Shown here one piece after another: positions 48,112 to 57,361 of a stretch of 64,000 nt of DNA. The position numbers were made by a program, and so were the translations under genes. Positions within the stretch are counted from its first letter, which is position 1. Each line of letters opens with the position of its first letter. The notes beneath the pieces were generated by a model that saw only the letters and a program-made list of their open reading frames with translations, had not been told where the DNA came from and searched no databases. The stretch comes from Paramoeba atlantica (Eukaryota; Discosea): positions 186,001-250,000 of the forward strand of contig CDRNVI010000032.1 in assembly GCA_977017575.1 (NCBI GenBank), given 5' to 3'.

Positions 48112-49053
48112 CTAAGTACTAGAGATATCGTCTGGTTTCATTATATACCCATACATTGAATGTAATCGCAATGTATGAAGCAATCCTTCCCTTACTTCTC
48201 TTTGTTTAGATATAAGTTTAGGATTCATCCACTCGTGATTTATTCTAGCAAGATAAGGAATGTCGGTATCCGTCAAGAGCTCTAATGAAAGGAATCCGAC
48301 TAACATGTAAGATTCCTTTACTTTACTCGAGCTCTGAGGTAATAGTGAATGTTCACTAACCTTTGATAATGTAGAATTTAGAAAAGTGCCTAAATCTTTG
48401 TCCTTATTAGACGTCGTTGAGCCATTAGATAATTTCATGCATAGAGCAATGCGGTGAGATGTGGACGAAAGCTCGCCGGTACCATTTTTAGTTTCCTTGT
48501 TTCTCGAGCGCTTGCCTTTTATCGCTAAAATTAGTTCTGAGTTTCTTTCTTTTAAACCAGAGCCACTACACCCAGCGAATACGATTTCACAAATCTGTCT
48601 TACAGACAAAGACGTGTAATAGGAAGGGGAGACGTATCCGAATACCAACGCAGGTGCGATTTCCAGAGGTGCCAATGTACAGATTTTTCTTATTCGAGCT
48701 GCAGGAAACTGATCTACAGTGTTACACAATTTTCGATGTAAAGCGTCGTCTTCCTTGTCTCCTGCGGTGTACACCATACCACACGTATTGCAGGTCGAAA
48801 CACCCAAGTTACTTTGACCAACATCCAAACACATTTGTCTTAGTTTACTATTGGTTTCTCTGTGAGTGTAAGATTTAGGCTTCGACAATGTCTTCTGTTC
48901 ATTGATCGTAAGACCTTGATCGACGCAATGTGCTTCAGAAGATCGTTCCGTGCATTCGGTCAATGCGCTACATGTAAATTTTCTCTCATGATCAGTGATT
49001 GGAGTAGGCAATTGTGTGGTGGTGCGTATCCCGAAGTCAAAGAGAGTTTTCAT
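48112..49053 (-). CDS. Sister-chromatid cohesion acetyltransferase (ESCO/Eco1)
   Basis: 313 codons. The zinc finger STCNTCGMVYTAGDKEDDALHRKLC-type pattern (about residues 86-110: CxxCGMxYxxxxxxDxxxHxxxC) is diagnostic of Eco1/ESCO. The acetyltransferase part has VGFLSLELLTDTDI, then ARINHEWMNPKLISKQREVR and GLLHTLRLHSMYGYIMKPDD, placed like the CGISRIWV...RRxxIA...YG block of ESCO. The usual acetyl-CoA loop (RRKGIA) is replaced by KQREVRE, so cofactor binding may differ. It acetylates cohesin SMC3 in other eukaryotes. Confidence 0.78.
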   Translation of the reverse strand: MKTLFDFGIRTTTQLPTPITDHERKFTCSALTECTERSSEAHCVDQGLTINEQKTLSKPKSYTHRETNSKLRQMCLDVGQSNLGVSTCNTCGMVYTAGDKEDDALHRKLCNTVDQFPAARIRKICTLAPLEIAPALVFGYVSPSYYTSLSVRQICEIVFAGCSGSGLKERNSELILAIKGKRSRNKETKNGTGELSSTSHRIALCMKLSNGSTTSNKDKDLGTFLNSTLSKVSEHSLLPQSSSKVKESYMLVGFLSLELLTDTDIPYLARINHEWMNPKLISKQREVREGLLHTLRLHSMYGYIMKPDDISST

Positions 49054-49186
49054 ATGAATAATAAAAGATGAGCATACTTATAAAACCGAACACATACATC
49101 GAATACTTACCACTTGTAGAACTCGTCTAATAAACGTAGAAGTAGGATGATATTAAGAATTGTGATAACTAGTGATAGGGGAGTTT

Positions 49187-49822
49187 TTACACAATTCCTT
49201 CCATTTTTAATGATTCCTTGTAGCGCGTAAGGGATGAAATATGGTCAGCACGATGAACTAAGTCAAGCTGGATTTGTCTTAGAGATTTATTGATCTCACT
49301 AGTTCGTGCAGGAAACTGAATACCATTTATGGCTGTAGGAATATCTATGCACGAAACCTTTGGAAGGGTAGTGATTTTTGCGAATTCATTAGAAAGGTTT
49401 TGACCTTCTGTATCAATCGCATTTCGATTTTTTTGAAAGCCCGAAAGAGAAGTGCGAACATGATTTACACGGGAGGATTCTGACTGATCACTATTCATAC
49501 ACAAACTATTTCTCACAGGAATCTGTGAGCAATATGAATACGAATAATTGCACAAATTCCCCTGTATGCTACGTCTTATCCGGCGATGATATGGCGGAAA
49601 AGCATTAGACTTGCGCACAAAGTCGCATACACGCACGCAATCTGTGCCATTCGACAGATGTCCCACATTTGAGATAAAACCAACACCTTTTATTGAACTC
49701 CGTGTAGTTGAGGAAGAAGCCGCTGCTGTTATTTGTTTTTGTGCATCAAACTTGCATACATCTCCAAGTTTGATTTCAGAACCCTTTCCAGTTTTCGCTT
49801 GCTTACGAGGCCTACCAGACAT
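49187..49822 (-). CDS. Hypothetical protein, 211 aa
   Basis: 211 codons from the Met of MSGRPRKQAKTGKGSEIK; upstream codons are open only from a TTG. GRPRK near the start resembles an AT-hook core. The rest is Ser/Arg/Asn-rich with Cys-Tyr clusters (NLCNYSYSYCSQ). The C-terminus has a helical stretch (SEINKSLRQIQLDLVHRADH) that may form a short coiled coil. No family is recognised. Confidence 0.5.
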   Translation of the reverse strand: MSGRPRKQAKTGKGSEIKLGDVCKFDAQKQITAAASSSTTRSSIKGVGFISNVGHLSNGTDCVRVCDFVRKSNAFPPYHRRIRRSIQGNLCNYSYSYCSQIPVRNSLCMNSDQSESSRVNHVRTSLSGFQKNRNAIDTEGQNLSNEFAKITTLPKVSCIDIPTAINGIQFPARTSEINKSLRQIQLDLVHRADHISSLTRYKESLKMEGIV

Positions 49823-49918
49823 CCACAATAAAGACCTTCTATGGAAAAGTATGATGTGTCGAAAGCATTCGTATAGTATGGAATCGTCTCCCCTTGCATT
49901 GTCCTGTTTTGGTAAAAA

Positions 49919-49966
49919 CAACGCTGATGATAATCAACGTTGATAATAAACAACGCTGATAATAAA
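49919..49966. repeat. Tandem repeat, three 16-bp units
   Basis: Units CAACGCTGATGATAAT, CAACGTTGATAATAAA and CAACGCTGATAATAAA follow each other directly, upstream (minus sense) of the 211-aa gene. Confidence 0.75.
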
Positions 49967-50116
49967 CAATATACAATGTACAATGAGTCAAAAAATTGTG
50001 TCGCTCCGCAGCAGGATTCACTTCCCTAAAACGACGACATAACCTTGACTCTGCTGTGACAATGCTAGGATAGAGAGACCACCAATGGAGGGCGGCGGGC
50101 ATAAGATCGTAAGTTT

Positions 50117-50803
50117 TTACGTACTAGGATCAGCCTGATTCCTTTTCACCAAATCAAAAGCATTTACATGATACTTTACAAGTTTTACATTGTGTGGAAG
50201 CTTTTCCAGGTCTAGTACACCTTCAAGGTCATTTTTGTGGATAAGTAGAACAGAAAGACTGCCTGGTAAATGATTAAAGGAGATGCTCCCAGAAAAATGA
50301 TTATGATCCAGACAGAGGTGCTTGAGGCCATGTGGCAGACAAGTGAGGTCGAGTGAACCACCGAAGTTATTGCGCGTCAAAATCAATGAACTAAGCGCCC
50401 CATGGTACCGCAGCTCAGAAAGTGATAGTGACCCACAGAATTCATTAAAATCTAGGCGAATCTTTTTGCAAGTGAGCGGCAGAGAGGCAAGCGATATTTC
50501 CCCTTGTAATCGATTGACAGCAAGAACCAAATCTTGTACTCTAAAAGGAAGATGATTCCAAGACAGAGAACCCGAAATTCCTTTTTGAAACTGATCTATA
50601 GAAATCACGTATCCCGTTTCACCACACTGAATGCCTTCCCATTTTGAAGCAGGGATTTCATCCTTCCATGATAAACTCGAATATGATGTGTTGCGGAAAA
50701 AGCGCCTAAGAGTTACTTCTGGAGGAAGAATGCAGCTACGAACGCGATATGGATGATGATGAATGTCCACATTCAAGAACAAAGAAATACGCGGCAGATT
50801 CAT
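50117..50803 (-). CDS. Leucine-rich-repeat protein 2
   Basis: 228 codons from ATG. The plan is that of the LRR protein at 18175-19005: a cap with KWEGIQCGETGYVISIDQF (residues about 54-72, the W-x-G-x-x-C cap motif), then about five repeats such as GLKHLCLDHNHFSGSISFNH and SLSVLLIHKNDLEGVLDLEK. A clear signal peptide is not visible; the start MNLPRISLFLNVDIHHHPYR is only partly hydrophobic. The two proteins probably belong to one lineage-specific family. Confidence 0.75.
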   Translation of the reverse strand: MNLPRISLFLNVDIHHHPYRVRSCILPPEVTLRRFFRNTSYSSLSWKDEIPASKWEGIQCGETGYVISIDQFQKGISGSLSWNHLPFRVQDLVLAVNRLQGEISLASLPLTCKKIRLDFNEFCGSLSLSELRYHGALSSLILTRNNFGGSLDLTCLPHGLKHLCLDHNHFSGSISFNHLPGSLSVLLIHKNDLEGVLDLEKLPHNVKLVKYHVNAFDLVKRNQADPST

Positions 50804-51355
50804 TGATTTATTTGCTGCCTAATACTGTACTGTAGATGTTTCGAATAAATAAATACCAATTAAATGGGAATGCAAATTTCTGATTCAAAAACTTAATTTT
50901 GAAATGTAATATAGAATTTTAAGAATGTAGTATCACATAATAATAATTGCCACTATCGATTTCTATTCAGTTCTATTCACAAGTCTTAGTATTATTTATA
51001 TCTCATAACCATATTTGCATAAATAAAAACATTTATGATCCGGATCATCTTATGAAATAGCCAAACTTACGACTGGGGATTACGTTCGCCTTTCCATGTC
51101 CCATTCAAAAATTATAGTCGCGGATAAACCAAACAAGAAATACATGTATAATGTACTACACATTAAGAATGAGTTTCATCTTATTCGTAATTACAACTAA
51201 AACTATATACACAATTCGACTTTTATATACACAATTCGAATTACTAACGTAAAGTTTACGAATTTATGATCTGGTGCCCACAGCCTAATGGAATCTCGGT
51301 GATTTAGGTTGAGGATGTATATCATGAAAAACTTTTAACGGATTGAAAAAAACAA
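50804..51355. other. Intergenic with short direct repeat
   Basis: 552 bp, AT-rich. TATATACACAATTCGA occurs twice (51204-51219, 51224-51239). No RNA gene or coding signal. Confidence 0.55.
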
Positions 51356-52273
51356 TCACTGTAACAGTTGATTGATTTCTTGCAGCTCAAATTCAGAGAG
51401 AGGTGTGACAGAACGTGCTACCACCAAATCTTCGTCCATGTGCTTTTCTGAAGTAGTGCCGTCCAATGGAGTGATACCAAGATCTAGAACAAAGCGGTAC
51501 AATGCTTGTTCAACTGTGATACCACGCTTTTGAGCAAGATCTTTTAACTCTGTACTTTGAAGAAGATGTGGGTTAGCCGTCAGGGTCCAGAATGATTGAT
51601 AAACTACTCCATTTTCTTGACAGAAACTTCGTATTTCCTTGTCGTATCCGGATTGATGGTAAAAACGATTCTGGACAACGGAGGGTTTGACACGAGCATG
51701 ACTATAAAGCCAACGCAAGTTTTTCAGGCTATACTCATTGCTAATTCCAAGGCTACGTACGTGTCCTTTAGAAACCTCTTCTTCCATCGCTCGCCACGCA
51801 CTTATTGTGTCTTGCGGATCAGAATATGGTGAGTGAAGCACAAGGCTATCTATGTACATTGTTTGTAGATTCTTTAAGGATGTTTGCACGGAGGAAGACA
51901 CTTGAGTAGCAATGGAAGATAGCGGGTCGTAGGGAATATTACTCGGATCTTGTGCAGAAATTGGAGAAAATTTCGTTTGGAGGAAAAGATCTTCACGTCG
52001 CAGATCGGGATTTTCGTGATAGGCCTTGATGATTCCTATGCCGACGAGATCCTCCCGATAGTGCCGCGGTTGACAGGCAGTATCGATACCACGAAAACCA
52101 TGCTTCAAGGCGGAAGCCACAAGATCCGCGGTGCGTTGTTTTTTCCAAGCTGTCCCATACAGAATCTTAGGGAGTGCGCGTAAAGCGGCTTGTGCAGGAA
52201 AGTCTGCAGTGCTTCCGCAAGTCATTGTAAAGGCGAGCAAAACTACTCGACACAAGATAGATTTCAGAAACAT
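51356..52273 (-). CDS. Aldo/keto reductase
   Basis: 305 codons. NADPH-dependent oxidoreductase of the AKR fold. Active-site pieces are HGFRGIDTACQPRHY (Asp and Tyr), LFLQTKFS (Lys) and IDSLVLHSPYS (His), in proper order. SLGISNEYSLKNLRWLYSHA and VVQNRFYHQSGYD continue the barrel, but the usual cofactor-binding IPK/SxxxxR end reads LGITPLDGTTSEKHMDEDLV. The N-terminus (LCRVVLLAFTMTCGSTADF) is hydrophobic and may be a signal or anchor sequence, unusual for cytosolic AKRs. The substrate is unknown. Confidence 0.85.
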   Translation of the reverse strand: MFLKSILCRVVLLAFTMTCGSTADFPAQAALRALPKILYGTAWKKQRTADLVASALKHGFRGIDTACQPRHYREDLVGIGIIKAYHENPDLRREDLFLQTKFSPISAQDPSNIPYDPLSSIATQVSSSVQTSLKNLQTMYIDSLVLHSPYSDPQDTISAWRAMEEEVSKGHVRSLGISNEYSLKNLRWLYSHARVKPSVVQNRFYHQSGYDKEIRSFCQENGVVYQSFWTLTANPHLLQSTELKDLAQKRGITVEQALYRFVLDLGITPLDGTTSEKHMDEDLVVARSVTPLSEFELQEINQLLQ

Positions 52274-52687
52274 TGAAAAAAATTATGTTACATCTGAAAG
52301 TATAGTAGTAAGTCTAGTAACGTGCGACGCACACTAAGAAATAAACTAAAGCACATTTAGTGGGGCACTATGGAGGAGGAACAACGTCACAATCGGAGAT
52401 GTGGATAAAAGAATTGAAGCGAAACTAAAATACTGTGTCCCCCAATTATTTGTCACCTGTTCTTCGAAAAAAGGACAAAGTGGGGGGGTTAGGCTATGAA
52501 AATTAAGTGGGGGGTCAAAATATTTTTATACTTCGAAATATTTGTTTACGAATGGAAGACCACGAGGAGGTCTTCCCCAATTTTGGGTTGCGCGCAGAGG
52601 CAAGACAAATAAGTAAGGGGGCTTGCTATGACAAATAAGTGGGGGGACACAGTACGTTATTCTATAATTTAAACGACATCTCTGATT
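52274..52687. other. Intergenic, mostly TIR element E
   Basis: Apart from element E (52433-52652) no feature is seen. Confidence 0.6.
52433..52652. mobile_element. TA-flanked inverted-repeat element E, 220 bp
   Basis: TA at 52431-52432 and 52653-52654. The ends read CTGTGTCCCCC then ATTATTTGTCA (left) and, complemented on the right, CTGTGTCCCCCC then ACTTATTTGTCA. The end motif is repeated in direct orientation near 52473, 52500, 52604 and 52630, each time as a variant of ACAAATAAGTGGGGGG. The body is only about 100 bp and non-coding. Confidence 0.75.
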
Positions 52688-55684
52688 TTACTCTATGGGC
52701 TCACGATGCTCAGAAAAGAATCTCACTGCGCAAAGCCACTGCCACGTAGTTACAGTAACGCCCTTCATATAGATAGCGGGCTTCTCGTGCTCCAGCGCTG
52801 CACGATTCGGGATAGTTTTCGAAAACTCCCTCTTCCCATTTTTTTGTGATGATTTCTGTAACATGGAGAAAACAACCCATTCAGGAGAAGGATGAATACG
52901 ACTAACCCCGCTATCAGGATGAATGTATAATGCTTCCTTAACGGGAGAAAAATCGTTTCGTACGAAAAGCGGAAGTACGTGAACATACGCCACATATCTA
53001 GTGCGACCGGTGGATACACAACGAACGTGAAGTTCCTCACACTCCATAGAAGTAGCTCGTCGAGCCACACAATCTAAAAGACCCCGGCAAACAATTTGTC
53101 GAAACGTAATTTCTTCGTCCTTTGAAAGAAAACCTCTAGGATGCGTTATTCGGTGACGTGAGCTCATCAGCTGGCGTTCCTCCTTGCGATCTGTCACTGC
53201 ACTAGACATAGACATTTCTTGTCTTTCATCATGTGAATTTTCGCGACTGCACAAGGGCACCGTTGTACCAAATAGTTTTCTGTGCTTCTTAAGCTGTATG
53301 CTAAGGAGAAGAGATTCTCGTATGGTGTTCTGAATAATATTGTGCTTCTTGCAAAATAATTTTCGGTTTTTGGCCTTACGATAGTATTCCAAACAATTCG
53401 CCGCAGTTAACATATCGCTTCCTGGATGCAAGAATCGGTTCTTTGTTTTCTCTGTCGCTTTTGATGGTTCCTCTTCATTAGTTTCTGCGAAACCTTGATC
53501 GGAAAAAGAACGAGGTGCGGTCTTTTTACCTTCCACTTTTTGTTTACAATAACTTTCACGATCGAAGAGATCGACAGCAGTCGAGCACACACTCACGGCA
53601 TCTACCAGGTAGGATTGTACTATAGGAGGCATTGATCGAGCGGACAATAACATTATAGCAAACCTAGGGGCAATCGGAATCTCGAGCAACTCTTCACCTA
53701 GAGTAGTAATCTGAATTCCTAGACCGCTATCGCTTGTTCCCATTTTACGCTCGACGGCTCCCGTAATTTGTAACGATTGAATCGCACACTGTATATCCTC
53801 AACACGGGGTTCCGTTGGAAAAGGAAATGTGTCGGTCCGAACGCCCAACTTTGTCAGGAGTAGAATAGGATGCTCTAATGGGGTTCGAGTAATTTCAGGA
53901 ATCTGTTGCGGGGACATGCATGACATCGTTCCCGTACTATAAAGTCGATAACAGTGTCCAGGAGCAACACGTCCCGCTCTGCCCGCACGTTGAGTTGCAG
54001 AACTTTGACTGATCTGGGTAGTGTGATATTTATAAATATGATCATCTGCATTGTATAATCTTTCTTTAACGAAACCTGTGTCTACAACATATCGTACAAA
54101 TGGAACGGTGAGCGAAATTTCCGCAACATTTGTTGCGACGACACAAAGTCGTTTTCCTTCTGGGGTTTCCTGAAATATTCTTTGCTGCAAGTCATACCGC
54201 AGTTTTGAATATAGGGGAAGTACATGCAAGGTGTCAAAGCACATCCCTTGATCGTGGTGCTCATCGTCTTGATTAGATTCTATCTCTGAAGCAAGATCAT
54301 AGATACTGTCATGGTCTGAAATCCCAATCTGCGAACTGAGTGCTTGCGCAGATGTTTTGTCAAGAAATTCTCCATGTTCTGTATCGGAAAAGTCAAACAT
54401 ACGCGAGTGAGAAAATCCATTCTTCACGTTGTGGCGAAAACCAGTTTCATCGTATGCCCTAGTAGAGGTTGTGGAAAAATAATCGATCAATTTTCGGGTT
54501 AGATTCTCACAGTCACGCTGGGTTGGAACAAAACACAGTATTGCACCTGCGGGCAAGCGTGTATGGATCTGTATACATTTGAGAAAAGCATCTGAAAGAT
54601 AAGAATCCAAAGTTGAGCTCTGCAGCGCATAATGCTCAGTGACCGAGTAAGTTCTACTTTCAATTTCCACGATGGGGGGTGGTTTCGGGTAAAGTTTTCT
54701 GTTACTTGCAAAATCAGCAAGTTGTAACGTAGCACTCATAATCAACACAGCCAGAGGTCGATTCATAGTTGACCTGAGCGGTACTATTCGTGAAAGTAAG
54801 CCAAGGAGAAGGTCGCATTCAACACTACGTTCATGAGCTTCGTCAATGATAATAGCGGAATACTGAGACAAAGAAAAATCCTGCTGAATTTGTTTCAACA
54901 ATATGCCTTCCGTAAGAAAAAGTAACCTGGTATCTTGTGATGTTTTGCGATCGTAGCGAACCTGATAGCCCACTCTACCTACGCCTATGGGAGGCTCTCC
55001 GAGTTCCCAACGCACACGTTCAGCCATGGCTCTGACCGCAACACGACGCGGTTGAGTTACGGCAATTACATCAGGGAAGCCGTATTCCCATAGAAATTGA
55101 GGAACTTGTGTAGTCTTTCCGCAACCTGTAGCACCACAAATTAAGGCACATCCGGTGTATGCTGATATTTTTGCTGCCTCAATGATTTCCCGCTCAAACT
55201 TTGTAGCAGGGAGAAAAGAGCGCTGCAATTCCAATGCTTGTGACCGATGAATTTGTACGCTTTGAAATTTTATGGAATTTTCTGGTAGAATAACATGTGG
55301 AATTTCTACATCAGAATCGGGGTCATTCTTTGTGTTTCGTTTCAAACGTTTTGCCGTCTGTTGACCTTGTATACTACCCACGTTATCAGTAACGTATGGT
55401 GAGCTTAATTCTTTTTGTGGAGAAGCTCCCTGTTTCTTTTCCTTCATAAATCGTTTTCGCTCTGCTTTGGTAAATTTGATGGCTTTCTGCTGTTCGCGTA
55501 TATAAGCGTGATGTTGTTCGGTTTCATCTTTGGATTCATGCAGTTTCATCATTGATGCACGCAAAAGGCATTCCCTACTTCTCTTTTCTTCACTTTTTCG
55601 TTGGAGTCGATCCTTTTTCGTGCGAAAATTCACAGAAAGCAAATTTTCAAGCCCCAATTTTTCGAAAATATTAGGAGTCGTCAT
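52688..55684 (-). CDS. DEAH-box RNA helicase DHX37/Dhr1-like
   Basis: 998 codons from the Met of MTTPNIFEKLGLEN. An upstream in-frame ATG at 55759 would add 25 residues of leader-like sequence. The basic N-terminal region (FMKEKKQGASPQ) is followed by the helicase core: GATGCGKTTQVPQF (motif I, about residue 185), TQPRRVA, IIIDEAHERSV, MSATL, LYSKLRYDLQQRIF and QRAGRAGRVAPGHCYRLYS. Winged-helix, ratchet and OB domains follow, including ILLLTKLGVRT. DHX37/Dhr1 releases U3 snoRNA from the pre-40S in the nucleolus. DHX37 is preferred over other DEAH proteins by the N-terminal layout and the split between core and C-terminus. Confidence 0.82.
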   Translation of the reverse strand: MTTPNIFEKLGLENLLSVNFRTKKDRLQRKSEEKRSRECLLRASMMKLHESKDETEQHHAYIREQQKAIKFTKAERKRFMKEKKQGASPQKELSSPYVTDNVGSIQGQQTAKRLKRNTKNDPDSDVEIPHVILPENSIKFQSVQIHRSQALELQRSFLPATKFEREIIEAAKISAYTGCALICGATGCGKTTQVPQFLWEYGFPDVIAVTQPRRVAVRAMAERVRWELGEPPIGVGRVGYQVRYDRKTSQDTRLLFLTEGILLKQIQQDFSLSQYSAIIIDEAHERSVECDLLLGLLSRIVPLRSTMNRPLAVLIMSATLQLADFASNRKLYPKPPPIVEIESRTYSVTEHYALQSSTLDSYLSDAFLKCIQIHTRLPAGAILCFVPTQRDCENLTRKLIDYFSTTSTRAYDETGFRHNVKNGFSHSRMFDFSDTEHGEFLDKTSAQALSSQIGISDHDSIYDLASEIESNQDDEHHDQGMCFDTLHVLPLYSKLRYDLQQRIFQETPEGKRLCVVATNVAEISLTVPFVRYVVDTGFVKERLYNADDHIYKYHTTQISQSSATQRAGRAGRVAPGHCYRLYSTGTMSCMSPQQIPEITRTPLEHPILLLTKLGVRTDTFPFPTEPRVEDIQCAIQSLQITGAVERKMGTSDSGLGIQITTLGEELLEIPIAPRFAIMLLSARSMPPIVQSYLVDAVSVCSTAVDLFDRESYCKQKVEGKKTAPRSFSDQGFAETNEEEPSKATEKTKNRFLHPGSDMLTAANCLEYYRKAKNRKLFCKKHNIIQNTIRESLLLSIQLKKHRKLFGTTVPLCSRENSHDERQEMSMSSAVTDRKEERQLMSSRHRITHPRGFLSKDEEITFRQIVCRGLLDCVARRATSMECEELHVRCVSTGRTRYVAYVHVLPLFVRNDFSPVKEALYIHPDSGVSRIHPSPEWVVFSMLQKSSQKNGKREFSKTIPNRAALEHEKPAIYMKGVTVTTWQWLCAVRFFSEHREPIE

Positions 55685-55894
55685 TCGGTCATACGGAAGA
55701 ATATACAGTAGAAAAAGATCTATACATGTATGCCATGCCATGTATGCATATCTATACATGATCTATGTATATCATGTATGTGCCATGCCAATTAAATGAT
55801 TTCCATGTTAGCGAATGTAGTAATAAGCACGCCACAGAAAATTGAACTGCCCTGCGTATGATACATTATTTAGTTGCTACATTGTCTAATAAAA

Positions 55895-56668
55895 TCAGTA
55901 GAGAGCTCTCCCATCCGCAGGCTTACGAAGGTGTACACGCACTTTTACTCTCTTATTATCATAGACTTCACGTTCGATGCCAAGCTCTTCCGCTCCCGGC
56001 ATATAGAGCCAACACCAATTATGCCCTAAAACATCAATTCCTGTAAGTTTATCTTTCTCTCTAAATTCAATTAAGGAAGGATCAACACGAACGCGATACT
56101 GTTGCCAAAGTTTTTGTACAACATCCTTTTTTCGTAAGGGACAATTAATGCGCCACCCTCCCCCAAAAGATCGTCTAGAGAACAACAGGTAGCCAGTGTT
56201 CACCCTCCAGTAAAGATCAAGCCACTGCCTTTTTCGGGCTGCAAGAGCAAGAAATTCGGCTGTTCGGGCAACATACTTGTCATTTTGCTCCGTTTCAGGG
56301 TTGTAGCACCATACGCCAGCAAGTGTCTCTTCGCAAGGTTCAACTGCAGTTTCGCATTCTAGGTGACTCATTGCAACCTCACGTTTCACTAACCGTTCTT
56401 CTCCCGCGAATCCACCGTCGGGACCTAATATAGTTTTAACAAAGATTATGGGTTTGAACTCGAGTTGATGCTCGGGTGCAAGTTCCCGACAGACGGTACT
56501 GGCGCGAAAAAGCTTTGTGATCGAAAAAGAGAACAGCCGTCCTAGCACATGCGTTCCCGACAGCATTAAGAAAAGAAAATTTAATTTGTGTATCTTATTT
56601 CGTTTCTTCCGGACGACACATCCAGTAAGACGTCTTTGAATAAAATTCAAGAAAAATCTAACATACAT
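55895..56668 (-). CDS. Possible mitochondrial ribosomal protein bL9m
   Basis: 257 codons from the first ATG. An inner Met at residue 35 (MLSGTHVLGRLFSFSITKLF) gives a more convincing mitochondrial presequence, so that start is equally likely. The mature part has FVKTILGPDGGFAGEERLVK and REVAMSHL, reminiscent of the bL9 N-domain (V..D..G.G..G....VK.GYARN.L). A Trp/Arg-rich middle follows (RRSFGGGWRINCPLRKKDV). The C-terminal part (PGAEELGIEREVYDNKRVKV) recalls the bL9 C-domain. The assignment is tentative; an unrelated mitochondrial protein remains possible. Confidence 0.4.
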   Translation of the reverse strand: MYVRFFLNFIQRRLTGCVVRKKRNKIHKLNFLFLMLSGTHVLGRLFSFSITKLFRASTVCRELAPEHQLEFKPIIFVKTILGPDGGFAGEERLVKREVAMSHLECETAVEPCEETLAGVWCYNPETEQNDKYVARTAEFLALAARKRQWLDLYWRVNTGYLLFSRRSFGGGWRINCPLRKKDVVQKLWQQYRVRVDPSLIEFREKDKLTGIDVLGHNWCWLYMPGAEELGIEREVYDNKRVKVRVHLRKPADGRALY

Positions 56669-57361
56669 TATATTTGGCGGGAAGCAAAAACATTACAGCA
56701 TGACGAACAAAGACGATGTAGAAACTAAATTATAGCTTGTCCACTCTCCTATAAATTATTCTGAAAATAACATAGACTTTGAAACACTTAAAGAAACAGT
56801 GCTTCCAATGAGTACCACCAATGAGTTGAAATCTATATTTTCATGAATAAGTAGGATACGACGCATATGGACTAGATATCTCTGTTGGAGACCGTCTAAA
56901 TTGTTGGTAAATTTATTGCGCTTTGTCATTTTTTCCACTAACATGACTAGACCGGTGTGCGAAACGGGAGCACAACTAGTTCCCGTTCATGCCGGAGAGT
57001 CTTCGCGGGGAACACTGTTCTATGTGTGTTTCATATGTGTTTATATGCTTCGTTGCTCAAGCCAAACAAAAGCATCATTTAGAACGGAAGTAAAGCACAG
57101 TGAACGTAATCTAAAGCACAGTTGTCAGAAATCGAGAGTAAAACTCCGAATCTCCGGAGTGAAAGATGCCCCACCATGAACTTGCGGAATCACAGAATAA
57201 AGCACGTAAATACCTTATAAAAATTCGTGGCCCCACTGTGTTTCGATATAAGTCTTCTCTGGCTGCGCGTTGCTTGCCGTCAAAGAGTGGCCAAAGTATG
57301 GACAAGCGCTTATAGTAGCTAGAGCAATCCGAGATTCGAATGCAGGTAGCCTTAAATATTC
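56669..57361. other. Intergenic, nothing firm
   Basis: 693 bp. AACGGGA and TCCCGTT flank 11 nt near 56967-56991. A plus-strand 92-codon frame (56901-57179) has no coding character. A TTCGAAT box near 57334 looked tRNA-like but does not fold. Confidence 0.5.

Noticed and set aside
57285-57350. Possible tRNA with a TGGCCAAAGTATGG box and TTCGAAT loop
   Set aside because: D, T and acceptor stems do not form; the boxes are chance matches.
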